Of a DNA stretch of 64,000 nucleotides, positions 33,285 to 43,700 are shown in pieces. Made by a program: the position numbers and the translations under genes. The notes under the pieces were generated by a model, which ran no database searches, was not told the origin of the DNA, and was given only the letters and a program-made list of their open reading frames with translations. Source of the stretch: JABCYV01 sp963729325 (lineage in GTDB: Bacteria > Acidobacteriota > Terriglobia > Terriglobales > Acidobacteriaceae); the NCBI GenBank assembly GCA_963729325.1, contig CAVSNS010000042.1:10503-74502 (forward strand), given 5' to 3'. The first letter of the stretch is position 1; the number at the start of each line of letters is the position of its first letter.

Positions 33285-35065
33285 CTAAGAACCGCTTTCT
33301 TTGGCCTTGCCGACCGTCGCTGAGCCAGGCGGAGGATACGGAAGCGAATTGCTGAGCCCGGCAATATCCGAGGCTGCGAAGTCTGGGAACGGCAGCTTGC
33401 CGGCTTCTCTCCACTCCTGTACCTCATGCGCGGCTGCCGCCGTCTTTTCTTTGTCCAACCCCGAATCGCGCCCCAAGTACAACGTGCTTGCAGGGAAAGC
33501 GAGGGCCGTACCGGATGCATTGGATGATGTCCATCATCCGAAGCAGGAGATCTTCCTGGATTGCCAGGTACTCACCGCCGAAATCCCGGGTAAGCACATA
33601 GCAGAATATCTCCAGGCTGAGTGTCCCGGCGTCGAATCCGATGAAACGTATCCGCGCGCCGTTCGTTTCCACCTTGGGATGCTCGTAAAGCAGACGCCGA
33701 ATCTCAGCCAAAGTGTAGCGCAACTGGTCAGGCGAAGTTTCGCCGCGCAATGCCAGCTTTGTGTTGAAGAGAATCTTGTCACGTCGACTGAAGTTCTCCA
33801 CGTTCATGGTGGCCAACGAACCATTAGGAATGTAGAGCTCAGTGCGATCATTCGTCCGCACCCGAGTCGAGCGCAGGCTGATGTCTTCCACCGTGCCCAC
33901 GCGGTCGCCAAAACGGCAGAAATCGCCGACGCGGATTACTTCGTCACCCAGAACTGATACGCCACCAAACAGATTTTCCAGCGTTTTTTGCGCGGCAAAG
34001 GCAATCGCAATTCCGCCGATCCCAACTCCGGCCAAAGCTGTAGTCAGGTTGAAGCCCAGAGTGGCGAGTACGGCGAACACCACGATGATGACGATCAAGG
34101 CTTTGAGTAGGCGCTGTCCCAGCAGCATCAGCGAGCCCATGCCTATGCGTCCGGAAAGGACGGCGCGAGCACGTACGCCCTGCATCAAGCGCTCGGCCAT
34201 CCGCGACACCAGCCAACTGAACGAGATAATCAGAACCACTCGGGTCACTTGCTGGTAATAGTGACGGTGCAAGAGAGGCATACCCAGAAACGCGACCATC
34301 GCTCGGTGGATCCAGGTACCAACGAACCACCACAGCGGCGTCGAAGCTGCCACCCATCCGGTAAGCTCGGCGTGTCGACGGTAGCGGGACCAGAACCTCT
34401 TGGGCAACGCGAGTAGTTGAAGGAGCAGCCACGCCAGCCCGGCGGCGATGGGTACCGCGGCGAGAAGCGCCAGCCACTGCCAGAGCGGCATTCCCAGCAA
34501 TACGGTATGAACCAGAACCCGCGGAAGATGGACCTCCATCTGATGCACTGCAGCCTGGGCATACAACTCGGGAACTTTTGCTAACGTCTCCGAGGAGATC
34601 AACCAAATCCGCTTTGCGTTAGCATCTGTGACCCGGACTCAGAATCAGGTCGACCTCAATATCCCCCGCAGCCAGGATTCCGACTTTTTGCTGCCCCGGA
34701 GGAACTCCCTCTTGCGGAATGCCCTCGGGTTGGTCGCTGATGCGCGCCAAGTTGCCGACAAATGCCCGATCCTCGACCGTTTTCAACTTGCGGGCAAGGT
34801 CCTCACCCTCCACCTGCCGCTTGGACGCGCTCATTTGCAGATACTGCGCCGCGGTGGAATAGTTCCCGTCCTGGGCCGCATGCAGGAAACCGAATAGCGT
34901 TCCACTGGGCGTCTCACGGCCAAGCGGATCGGGGGGCGTGTTCGGCTTAGGCGTCTGCCCAGGGGGAGTCAGGATTTGCTGGGCGAACGAGCCCTGTCCT
35001 GCAGCTGGCAGACAAAGGCTTAGGCAGACGACAAACAAGAGGATTCGCTGCGGGTTCAACCTCAT
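33285..35065 (-). CDS. Mechanosensitive channel of the MscS family with periplasmic N-terminal domain; two frameshifts
   Basis: Three frames join into about 590 residues. 35065-34630: signal peptide (ILLFVVCLSLCLPAAGQGSF) and a periplasmic domain (TLFGFLHAAQDGNYSTAAQY and onwards). About 34625-33530: TM segments and the MscS core, with LTTALAGVGIGGIAIAFAAQ as the Gly/Ala pore helix, KTLENLFGGVSVLGDEVIRV, VEDISLRSTRVRTNDRTELY and PNGSLATMNVENFSRRDKI. About 33525-33285: the C-terminal end (ASTLYLGRDSGLDKEKTAAA and onwards). The ATG at 35065 follows AGGAGGAACCA. MscS channels release solutes on hypo-osmotic shock. Lies 60 bp before the receiver-TonB tandem. Confidence 0.85.
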
Positions 35066-35177
35066 TGGTTCCTCCTGGATGAAAGCGGTGCGTGCCAGCA
35101 GGATGGACGCCCGAGTACCAAAAGAAATAAGCGGAGCAGAAGCATCATTGTACCGGACGGTCAGGAGCTCACCGATT

Positions 35178-36602
35178 TCAGCGGGGTTTCGGCCGATAAA
35201 CGTGCGTGCTGGTGCCGAAGAAGACTTCGGCGGATTCCATCAGCGTTTCCGAAAGCGTGGGATGGGGATGAATGCTGAGGGCGACGTCGGTAGCGGTCGC
35301 GGCCATTTCAACTGCCAACACGCCCTCGGCGATCAATTCGCCGCAGCCAACACCGACAATGCCCACGCCCAGCACTCGTTCTGTCTCCGGATCGAAGATG
35401 AGTTTAGTCATGCCTTCGGGGCGGTCGAGTGTGACAGCACGCCCAGATGCCGCCCAGGGAAACCTCGCCACCTTGATCTGGCGGTTTTCCTTCTGCGCCT
35501 GCGTTTCGGTGAGCCCGCACCATGCAATTTCAGGATCGGTGAAAACAACGGCCGGAATGGCGTTCGGCTCAAACGCGACTTTGTGTCCGGCGATAGCTTC
35601 GACCGCGGTCCGTCCTTCGTGCGAAGCTTTGTGTGCCAGCATGGGCTCGCCAACCACATCGCCAATGGCGTAGATCGCAGGATCATGCGTCTGCAATTGC
35701 TTGTTGACCTGGATAAATCCGCGCGGGCCGACTTGGACTTGCGTTTTTTCCAAGCCTGGAATCTCAGAATTCGGCTTGCGTCCGACCGAGACCAGGACTT
35801 TGTCGAAAACCTTCTCGCGCTCTTTGATCTCTTGACCTTCGAAAGTCACCCGGATACCGCCGCCTTCTTCTTTCATCGCGGAAACTGTAGTGTTGAGAAG
35901 AATCGAATCAAAAATCTTTTCCACTCGCTTATGCAGAGGAAGCACCAGATCGCGGTCCGCTCCGGGCAACAGGCCGGGCAGCATTTCGACTACCGAAACC
36001 TTGGAGCCGAGAGCCGCGTACACCGTTCCTAACTCCAACCCAATGTAGCCCCCGCCGACCACCAGCAGCGTTCTTGGCACGTCGCTTAAGTCCAACGCCG
36101 CCGTCGAATCCATCACGCGCGCGCTATTCAGTTTGAGGCTGGGAATGATCGCAGGACGGGAACCGGTGGCGATGATGATGCGGTCGAAGGAAAGGCTCTC
36201 TTCGGCACCGCCGGTCTTGGCCACACGCAAAGTAGTTGAATTCTCGAACGCCGCCTGCCCCTGAATGTATTGCACGGATCGAGCTTTCGACAGTTGACCG
36301 AGTCCGCCTGTCAGCTTCTTCACCACGCCTTCTTTCCAGGAGCGCAGGCGAGGCAGATCAATCTTCGGATCGCTGTATTCGATTCCCCAATTTTTCGCTT
36401 GGTGAGACTCGTCAATCACCTTCGCCACATGCAGCAATGCTTTTGACGGAATGCAGCCGCGGTAGAGACAAACCCCGCCCGGATTGACCTCGGGATCGAT
36501 CAGTGTGACTTTCATTCCCAGGTCAGCAGCGAGGAAAGCAGCGGCGTAGCCACCAGGCCCACCGCCTACCACCGCAATACTCAGTTTGGGGTTGTCTGAC
36601 AT
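35178..36602 (-). CDS. lpdA: Dihydrolipoyl dehydrogenase (E3)
   Basis: FAD/NAD flavoprotein that reoxidises dihydrolipoyl groups of E2. 474 residues. N-terminal FAD motif VVGGGPGGYAAA, redox-active pair C45/C50 in GGVCLYRGCIPSKALLHVA, NAD motif LLVVGGGYIGLELGTVYAAL, second FAD motif IYAIGDVVGEPMLAHKASHE, and the C-terminal His-Glu pair in LSIHPHPTLSETLMESAE. Intact. Fourth gene of the leftward aceE-aceF-(SnoaL)-lpd block, so it is most likely the E3 of pyruvate dehydrogenase. Confidence 0.96.
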   Translation of the reverse strand: MSDNPKLSIAVVGGGPGGYAAAFLAADLGMKVTLIDPEVNPGGVCLYRGCIPSKALLHVAKVIDESHQAKNWGIEYSDPKIDLPRLRSWKEGVVKKLTGGLGQLSKARSVQYIQGQAAFENSTTLRVAKTGGAEESLSFDRIIIATGSRPAIIPSLKLNSARVMDSTAALDLSDVPRTLLVVGGGYIGLELGTVYAALGSKVSVVEMLPGLLPGADRDLVLPLHKRVEKIFDSILLNTTVSAMKEEGGGIRVTFEGQEIKEREKVFDKVLVSVGRKPNSEIPGLEKTQVQVGPRGFIQVNKQLQTHDPAIYAIGDVVGEPMLAHKASHEGRTAVEAIAGHKVAFEPNAIPAVVFTDPEIAWCGLTETQAQKENRQIKVARFPWAASGRAVTLDRPEGMTKLIFDPETERVLGVGIVGVGCGELIAEGVLAVEMAATATDVALSIHPHPTLSETLMESAEVFFGTSTHVYRPKPR

Positions 36603-36658
36603 TCGTATGTTTTAAGAGAAGAAGCCAAACATGATCATCAATCGACAATAGATAGATC

Positions 36659-37039
36659 TCACGCGCTTCCCTCCCGGATCTCCATACGCCGGATGAGACC
36701 GTCTGTAATCAGGTAAACGTGCTGAACGATCCGGTCCACGAGCACAGTCCCGACTAGGTCCCGGACGACTTGGTGGACATCCACTATCATCCGTCCAGCA
36801 CCATCAGGTTCAATGCGAATGGGTTCGACATCCGGGTCGAGCAAGCTCCACTGGCGCTTCCAATAGGCACGCACAGCCTCATGGCCGTGGAGCCATCCAC
36901 CTTCCATCCCGTTTGGCCATTCGACCTGCGGATGCATGACGGCGAGAATCGAATCCACTTCGCGCCGATTGAAAGCCTGATAGACAGCAAGGAGTAGATC
37001 GCGTTCCGCACCAACGTTCTTGGCTGTGATCTCGTTCAT
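36659..37039 (-). CDS. SnoaL/NTF2-like protein
   Basis: 126 residues with the cone-shaped SnoaL-like fold pattern: DLLLAVYQAFNRREVDSILA and VMHPQVEWPNGMEGGWLHGH at the start, AVRAYWKRQW, then two long strands to VQHVYLITDGLIRRMEIREG. The family includes isomerases, cyclases and many proteins of unknown function; no catalytic His-Asp pair can be assigned with confidence. Its start overlaps the aceF stop by four bases and lpd follows 56 bp later, an unusual insertion in the pyruvate dehydrogenase operon. Confidence 0.85.
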   Translation of the reverse strand: MNEITAKNVGAERDLLLAVYQAFNRREVDSILAVMHPQVEWPNGMEGGWLHGHEAVRAYWKRQWSLLDPDVEPIRIEPDGAGRMIVDVHQVVRDLVGTVLVDRIVQHVYLITDGLIRRMEIREGSA

Positions 37040-38778
37040 CCCTGCACCGACAGCAGGAACGGTTGTTCGAACGCTTCCGCAATCCAGCGCAGAAAGCGAG
37101 CGGCGTCGGCGCCATCAATCAGGCGATGATCGTAAGAGAGCGAAAGTGGCAGCACTCGCCGGGCCTCGAACTTCCCACTGAGCCAGACCGGCTCCATGCT
37201 TGAGCGCGATAGCCCGAGGATCGCGACTTCGGGATGATTGACGATGGGCGAAAATCCCGTTCCTCCAATGCCGCCAAGATTCGTAATGGTAAAGGTGCCG
37301 CCTTCCATTTCCGTGGGCGTGAGTTTCTTGTCGCGTGCCTTCTTGGATAGCTGCGTGAGCTCGGCGGCCAGTTCAACGATGTTTTTCTTGTCGACCTCAC
37401 GGATGACGGGAACCAGCAGACCGCGGTCCGTGTCTACCGCTACTCCAATGTTTATGTATTGCTTATAAATGATCTCTTCCTTCGCCATGTCGATGCTGGC
37501 GTTGAATTGGGGAAAAACCTTTAATGCTGACGCGCAAACCTTGAGTGCGATGGCGGTCACGGTCATCTTGCCGCCGGCTTCTTCAGCCTTTGGGGCAAAT
37601 CGCGCGCGCAACTGCTCGAGTTCGGTAATGTCCGCCTTATCCTGCTGAGTCACGTGCGGGACGGTGTTCCATGCTATCCGCAAGTGCTCGGCGGTTTTGC
37701 GTCGCACCCCGCGTATGGGGACGCGCTCGATCTTCCCCCACTTCGCGAAATCGGGAAGGGCGGGCTCCTCCAAATAAGTTCCGGGAGCATGCGCAGCGGC
37801 CGTAGCAGAAGTCAGCAATGCCTTCGAGTGGGCTTTGACATCGTCTTCGTTGATGCGGCCGCCAGGGCCGGAGCCCTTGACATCGTGAATATCAATGCCA
37901 AGCTCCCGTGCCAACCGCCGAACGTGCGGCGCTGCCGCCACCGGCTCGCGGTGCTCCGTGCCTGCCACCTTGCCCAGCTGCTCGGGCATGGCGAACATCG
38001 GAGCCATAGGTCGAGGTTGATCGGGTGGAAGCGCCTGTTCTTCGCGTTTTACCCTCGGCGCGAATGGCAGCCTGGAATGCTACTCGGGCCTCATGCTGTC
38101 CATCGGCGTGTTCTACCGGAGCATGCTTCGCTCGCTCTGGTTGCGGAGCTGCGCCGCCTTCGAGGGTGAAAATAACTTGGCCGACCTTGACCTTCTCGCC
38201 TTCCTTTACTCGAACATCTTTGACCACCCCGCTTACGGAAGATGGAACTTCCACCACAGCCTTATCGGTTTCCAATTCCATCACCGGCTGGCCTTCTGAG
38301 ACTTTCGTTCCCGACGAAATCATCAGCCGCACCAGATCGCCTTGATCGATATTTTCTCCAAGCTCGGGCAATCTGAATTCCGTTGCGCCAGGCGTTGCGG
38401 GAATTGCCGCAGCCTGAGGTGCGACGGCTCTGGCGTTCGACTGGATCGGCTTTCTGTCTTGGGTTGAGCTACCGATTGCGCCGGAGTGTCAGAGATTTTT
38501 CCTGCTGGGGCTTTGGCTTCAGCAGCCTTCGTTTTGCCGCCCGCGCCATTTTCGACCGTGAAGATTACCTGGCCGACCTTAACCTTTTCCCCTTCTTTAA
38601 CTCGAATCTCCTTCACCGTTCCAGCCACCGAAGATGGCACCTCAACCACGGCCTTGTCCGTTTCCAATTCCATTACGGGCTGGCCCTCGGTGATACTGGC
38701 TCCTGGCGATATCATCAGACGAACTAGGTCGCCCTGGTCAATGTTTTCGCCGAGTTCCGGTAGTTTAAATTCGGTCAC
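37036..38778 (-). CDS. aceF: Dihydrolipoyllysine acetyltransferase (E2 of pyruvate dehydrogenase), two frameshifts
   Basis: Three frames make one E2 of about 580 residues. 38778 to about 38470: lipoyl domain 1 (MTEFKLPELGENIDQGDLVR, with the lipoylated Lys in METDKAVVEVPSSVAG read as ELETDKAVVEV) and part of a linker. About 38465-38040: rest of linker and lipoyl domain 2 (ATEFRLPELGENIDQ, ELETDKAVVEVPSSVSG). About 38007-37036: E3-binding domain (HVRRLARELGIDIHDVKGSG, PGGRINEDDV) and the catalytic domain, ending with the active-site SYDHRLIDGADAARFL. The breaks sit in Ala/Pro-rich linkers. An essential central enzyme with breaks argues for sequence error. Confidence 0.9.
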
Positions 38779-38807
38779 GTAACTTTTTTCTCCCTTACTC
38801 TTGTTCT

Positions 38808-38866
38808 GTCATCCTGAGCGAAGTCTGCCGCTTCGTAACGCGAAGCAGCGGCGGAGTCGAAGGATC
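38808..38866. repeat. GTCATCCTGAGCGAAG...GTCGAAGGATC intergenic palindrome
   Basis: Best copy of the family. Outer arms are GTCATCCTGAGCGAAG and GGAGTCGAAGGATC; the central hairpin is GCTTCGTAACGCGAAGC. It lies between aceE and aceF. Further copies are at 5273-5332 and, degenerate, 3803-3841. Confidence 0.75.
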
Positions 38867-38964
38867 CCTATAGCAACCAAATCTATGATCGAACTTTCCG
38901 CCGCCGTCACGGCGATCCTTCCTCTCGCCAGCAAGCCCGGTCCACTCAAGACGTCGGCGCCTTC

Positions 38965-41644
38965 TCAGCTAATCGCCGGATTCGGCTTCCCCGCATTGAT
39001 GCCGAGATCTCTAACCGCCTTCTGCACCACCTCAATCTGAATCTGCTGATCGCGCGCCAGCGCGGTGAGCGTGGCCAGCACGATGTGTTTTGCATCCACT
39101 TCGAAAAAAGTCGCGCAGTGATGCCCGACTCTCACTACGGCCAAAGCCGTCAGTACCCAGCGCCAGAAGCGGGCGGGGGACCCAGCGCGCGATTGACTCG
39201 GGCAAAACTTTCATGTAATCGGAGGCGGCGACGAATACACCGGGCGCATCCTTCAGACTGCGCGATACAAACGGCACGCGCGGAGTTTCGCCGGGATGCA
39301 GCATGTTCCAGCGTTCGCAATCATTTCCGTCGCGATAGAGCTGCTTGTAGCTGGTCACACTCCAAACGTCGGCTGCCACATTGTATTTTTCTTCCAGGAT
39401 TTGTTGCGCTTTCAGCACTTCATACATGATGGTGCCGCTGCCGAATAGTTGGGCATGCAACTTTGCATCCTTCTTCGTCGAAGCTCGGAAGCGATACATC
39501 CCTTGGAGAATGCCATCGCGCACCTCCTTGCCATCAGGCATCGCCGGCATGGGTAGCGGTTCATTGGTAACAGTCAAATAATAAAAGATGGATTCCTGAT
39601 CCACATACATGCGCTTGATGCCATCTTGAATGATCACAGCGATCTCATAGGCGAACGCCGGATCATAGGCCATCAGGTTGGGCACCGGCAGGGCGAGCAC
39701 ATGACTATGGCCGTCCTGGTGTTGCAAGCCTTCACCGGCCAGGGTGGTTCGTCCCGCCGTGCCGCCAATCAGAAAACCCCGGGTTCGCATATCGGCGGCT
39801 GCCCAAATCAAGTCGCCAATACGCTGGAATCCAAACATGGAATAGTAAATAAAAAACGGGATCGTATTGATCCCGTGATTCGCGTAAGCAGTTCCGGCTG
39901 CGATGAACGAACATACCGAGCCCGCCTCGGTGATACCTTCTTCCAGAATCTGGCCGTCTTTCGCTTCCTTGTAGTAAAGGAGCGTGTCCATGTCGACCGG
40001 TTCGTAGAGCTGGCCAACCGTCGAATAAATCCCGACTTGGCGGAACAACGCCTCCATGCCGAAGGTGCGCGCTTCGTCGGGAATGATAGGGACAATCAGC
40101 TTGCCAATTTCCGGATCGCGTAGCAACTTCGCCAGCAGCCGCACGAAGACCATCGTGGTCGACGCTTCGCGTCCCTCGGTGCCTTTGTAAAACTCCTCGA
40201 AGTGCGATTCGGAAACTGGATTGATCGGTTTGGATCGCACTTTGCGCTCTGGCAAATATCCGCCGAGCTGCGAACGGCGCTCCTGCATATAGCGGATTTC
40301 AGGGCTGTCGTCGTCGGGACGGTAAAAAGGCGCATCGTGCAGTTGCTCATCGGGAATCGGAATCCCGAAGCGTGAGCGGAACATTTCCAGCTCGTCATCA
40401 TTCAGTTTTTTCTGCTGGTGAGTGATGTTCTTACCTTCGCCCGCTTCGCCCAAGCCATAACCCTTGATGGTCTTGGCCAGAATGATGGTCGGCGCTCCCT
40501 GGTGGTCGACCGCAGCCTTGTAAGCCGCATGCACTTTTATGGGATCGTGACCGCCCAGCCGCATGCGGGAGAGTTGCTCGTCCGAAAGATGCTCGACCAT
40601 CTTCAACAGGCGCGGATCTGTGCCGAAGAGGTTGTGGCGGAAATAAGCTCCGCTTTCCACGAAATATTTCTGGTATTGGCCGTCGGAAATTTCGCCCAGG
40701 CGCCTGACCAGTAACCCATCACGATCATTGATGATGAGATTGTCCCAGTCGCTACCCCACACAACCTTGATTACATTCCAGCCGGCGCCGCGGAAAATCG
40801 CCTCCAGTTCCTGAATAATCTTTCCGTTCCCGCGCACCGGCCCATCCAGCCGCTGCAGGTTGCAGTTGACCACGAAGATGAGGTTGTCGAGCCGTTCGCG
40901 GGAGGCCAGCGTGATCGAGCCGAGCGACTCGGGTTCGTCCATTTCCCCGTCGCCCAGGAAGGCCCAAACCTTGCCCCCGGTCGACTTTTTCAGTCCGCGA
41001 TTCTCGAGATAGCGGATGAAGCGTGCCTGATAAATCGCTTGAATCGGCCCCAGTCCCATAGAAACTGTTGGAAACTCCCAAAAGTCCGGCATGAGCCACG
41101 GATGTGGATAAGAAGACAGACCACCGCCGGGCTTCAGTTCGCGGCGAAAGTTCTCCAGTTTCTGCTTGGGGATCCGGCCCTCCAGATAGGCTCGGGCATA
41201 CATCCCGGGTGCAGCGTGACCCTGGAAATAAACCAGATCGCGGTCACCGCCTTCGATTTGGGCGCGCAGAAAATGATTGAACGCGACCTCATACAACGTG
41301 GCGGCTGAGGCGTAGGTCGAAATGTGGCCGCCGATTCCTTCCTGAATTTTGTTGGCGCGCACCACCATGGCCAGTGCATTCCAACGCACCAGGCTCTTGA
41401 TGCGGCGTTCCATCTCCTGGCTACCGGGAAATGGCGGCTGCTGCCGCGTTGGAATCGTATTCTGGTAAGGGGTCGTCGCGGTAAATGGAAGGTTGACCCC
41501 GGCGGCGCGCCGAGCATGCAACGAGAGCTGTTGCAGCAATCTTCCGGCCCGCTCCGCTCCGCCCTTGGACAAAACGTAATCGAGAGAATCGAGCCACTCC
41601 CGAGTTTCAAGCACTTCCATCCCGTCGGTCTGAGTCTCAGCCAC
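38965..41644 (-). CDS. aceE: Pyruvate dehydrogenase E1, homodimeric type; frameshift near the C-terminus
   Basis: Thiamine-diphosphate enzyme that decarboxylates pyruvate and acetylates E2 lipoyl groups. ThDP motif: VWAFLGDGEMDEPESLGSIT to NCNLQRLDGPVRGN. Other hallmarks: GHAAPGMYARAYLEGRI, TIKGYGLGEAGEGKNITHQQ and RTTLAGEGLQHQDGHSHVLA. The uninterrupted frame ends at 39032 with a non-family tail. An A6 run on the plus strand at 39104-39109 (T6 in the gene) breaks the frame; with T5 it continues FEVDAKHIVLATLTALARDQ and onwards to NAGKPNPAIS and a stop at 38965-38967, the normal end for the family. Length is then about 893 residues. Confidence 0.95.
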
Positions 41645-41921
41645 GTCTCATTCTCTCCATCTTGTGCGCAGTTACTTAATGATAGTCAATTGCGCGGAAT
41701 TTTGCTGACCCCATGCGAGGACGAGACAGAAGCTTGCGGCTAATACCGCACCGGGCCGCAACGAACTATAATCAGAACTCAGCGAAACCCAATGACCTTG
41801 AAAATCATCTAGAACCTTAGGCGTCAATGAACTTGACGACGCCATTCGGCCCTATATCCGCAAATTATCGGCAGCCAGCGTATTTCAAAACAGACCACCA
41901 GCAAAAAAGAGGAGAATCCCA

Positions 41922-42520
41922 ATGCCCAAGAAAACAAGCAACGGAAACCATGGCAAAGTGAGTGCTCAGCCTCGCTTTCACCAAAGAGCTCACGAAATTC
42001 AGGAATACGGCACCGTCAACCTCGCGCTTCCCCTGGAACTGGAAGAACCGGTTCGATTGGAGATGACCGAGCAACTCAACCAGATGCTTGCCGACACTAT
42101 GACACTCCGCGACCTTTACAAGAAGTCGCACTGGCAGGTCGCGGGCCCACCTTCTACCAACTTCATCTGCTTTTCGATAAACACTTCAACGAACAGTCCG
42201 AACTCGTGGACGCCATCGCCGAACGGATTCAACTGCTCGGTGGTTTGAGCATCGCCATGGCTCATGATGTCGCAGAGACCACGCAGATCGAGCGTCCACC
42301 GCGGGGCAGGGAAGAAGTCCCGGTGCAACTCTCGCGCCTATTGGAGGGTCACCAGATCATCATTCGCCACTGCCGCACACTGGCCGACCGGGCCTCCAAG
42401 CTTGGCGACGATGGCACCAACGACCTGGTCGTCAGCGACGTCCTGCGCACTAACGAATTGCAGGTGTGGTTTGTCAGTGAGCACCTGGTGAACATGCCTC
42501 TAGTCGAAGCTGAAGACTGA
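41922..42520 (+). CDS. dps: Dps/ferritin-like DNA-binding protein from starved cells, frameshifted near 42145
   Basis: Frame one gives a basic N-terminus (MPKKTSNGNHGKVSAQPRFH) and ALPLELEEPVRLEMTEQLNQ followed by LRDLYKKSHWQVAGP. A shift near 42145 gives TFYQLHLLFDKHFNEQSELV, then DAIAERIQLLGGLSIAMAHD and the rest to 42520. The ferroxidase residues of the Dps fold are present: His in KKSHW, His/Asp in LFDKHFNEQ and Glu in AIAER. Reconstructed length about 199 residues. Dps oligomers store iron and protect DNA from peroxide. Followed by a strong terminator. Confidence 0.88.
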
Positions 42521-42561
42521 TCATCCAGCCAACTCCGTCAATCCCGACGTTCGCGCAAAGG

Positions 42562-42590
42562 ACCCGCCGTGGCGTAACAGCGGGTTTTTT
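42562..42590 (+). terminator. Rho-independent terminator of dps
   Basis: ACCCGC (42562-42567) pairs with GCGGGT (42580-42585) across a 12-base loop that itself can extend pairing, followed by a run of six T. It lies 42 bp after the dps stop. Confidence 0.85.
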
Positions 42591-42746
42591 GTTTAGTGCA
42601 AAAGCTCGATTTGATTTTCACGGCTTGTTTGGGGCGGCAAGGCATTAATCGTGACGAAACCGCTGGCAGCGTATAATTAAGTCAAGCTTGGTGCGGTTCT
42701 TCTACCCTCAACCAAATCCGAGTATTCAAATCGATCAGTAACTTCT

Positions 42747-43658
42747 ATGGCCACTAACCGGATCGCATTGAAAAACTTGAAACCAGATCGTTTGGCTCTT
42801 GCGTGGCGTGATTTCTGGTGCACGAACTACTTTTTCCCCGAACCAAGTGTCACTGTGGCGGGTTACCGGCGCAGATGCTCCTCTTTGGTTCTTACCGGTG
42901 CGGCGTTAGTTGCACTGCAGCCGGCTCAGGCAGTCGCCCAGGATTCAAATCAAGGTTCGGCGCAGGCGGGCCTGACTACATCGCAAGTGGTTGATCGAAT
43001 AACAGAGAAGAATGCTGAGCGATCGAATGCATTGGAGAGCTACACCAGTCGGCGGTTTTACCGGTTCGACTTCGTTGGCTTTCCTGAAAATCTGCACGCC
43101 GAAATGACTGTCGACGTAAGGTTCAGAGCGCCGGCCACGAAAGAATTTACCGTCCGCTCCCAGAGCGGCTCTAAGTGGGTCATCAGTCATATCTTCAAGC
43201 GCTTGCTCGATTCCGAACATGAGGCTCTCGACCCGGGAAACCCGGAACGTATCGCCCTCAATAGCCAGAACTACAATTTCACCATGCTCGCGGATCAGAC
43301 TGCTGGAGAAGCATGCCCGTACGTTCTGGCGGTGCAGCCGAAGGTGTCCAGCAAATTTCTCTACCGGGGACGTATCTGGGTGGATGCCAAGGATTTCGCG
43401 GTTTGTAGAATTGAGGCTGAACCCGCCCAGAACCCTTCTTTTTGGATCAAGAAGACCGAGATCCATCACGCCTATTTGAAGACCGGAGATTTCTGGCTCC
43501 CCGCGGAGAATCAGAGCATTTCCACTTTGCGCCTGGGTGGGCGCGCCACTCTGACCATTAAGTACGACGGATACAAAATTGTGGAAGCGCATCCCGTCAA
43601 CGAGACCAGTTCCAAGCGTAGTTCGTTCACTTCCGCCAGTCCAAAGCCCACCAACTGA
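42747..43658 (+). CDS. Secreted protein with LolA/RseB-like fold pattern
   Basis: 303 residues. A long N-region is followed by a hydrophobic stretch and Ala-rich cleavage region (SSLVLTGAALVALQPAQAVAQ, about residues 45-65), so the protein is probably exported; internal starts nearer the signal peptide are possible. The mature part alternates strands (LESYTSRRFYRFDFVGF, KFLYRGRIWVDAKDFAVCRI, FWLPAENQSISTLRLGGRAT, LTIKYDGYKIV), as in the lipoprotein-sorting LolA/LolB/RseB fold. No lipobox. No Lol-system neighbours, so function is open. Confidence 0.7.
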   Translation: MATNRIALKNLKPDRLALAWRDFWCTNYFFPEPSVTVAGYRRRCSSLVLTGAALVALQPAQAVAQDSNQGSAQAGLTTSQVVDRITEKNAERSNALESYTSRRFYRFDFVGFPENLHAEMTVDVRFRAPATKEFTVRSQSGSKWVISHIFKRLLDSEHEALDPGNPERIALNSQNYNFTMLADQTAGEACPYVLAVQPKVSSKFLYRGRIWVDAKDFAVCRIEAEPAQNPSFWIKKTEIHHAYLKTGDFWLPAENQSISTLRLGGRATLTIKYDGYKIVEAHPVNETSSKRSSFTSASPKPTN

Positions 43659-43700
43659 GTCGGTTGTTAGGTTGGTAAGGTGCCTCTCTCGTCATTCGCT

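Noticed and set aside
34619..35065. Independent 148-residue secreted protein upstream of MscS
   Set aside because: A one-base shift joins its end (DLIL) directly to VRVTDANAKRIWLISSETLA of the MscS frame; it is the N-terminal domain of that channel.
42206..42520. Separate small gene inside the dps region
   Set aside because: The residues continue the Dps ferroxidase helix and C-terminal half; it is the second half of dps after a frameshift, not an independent gene.
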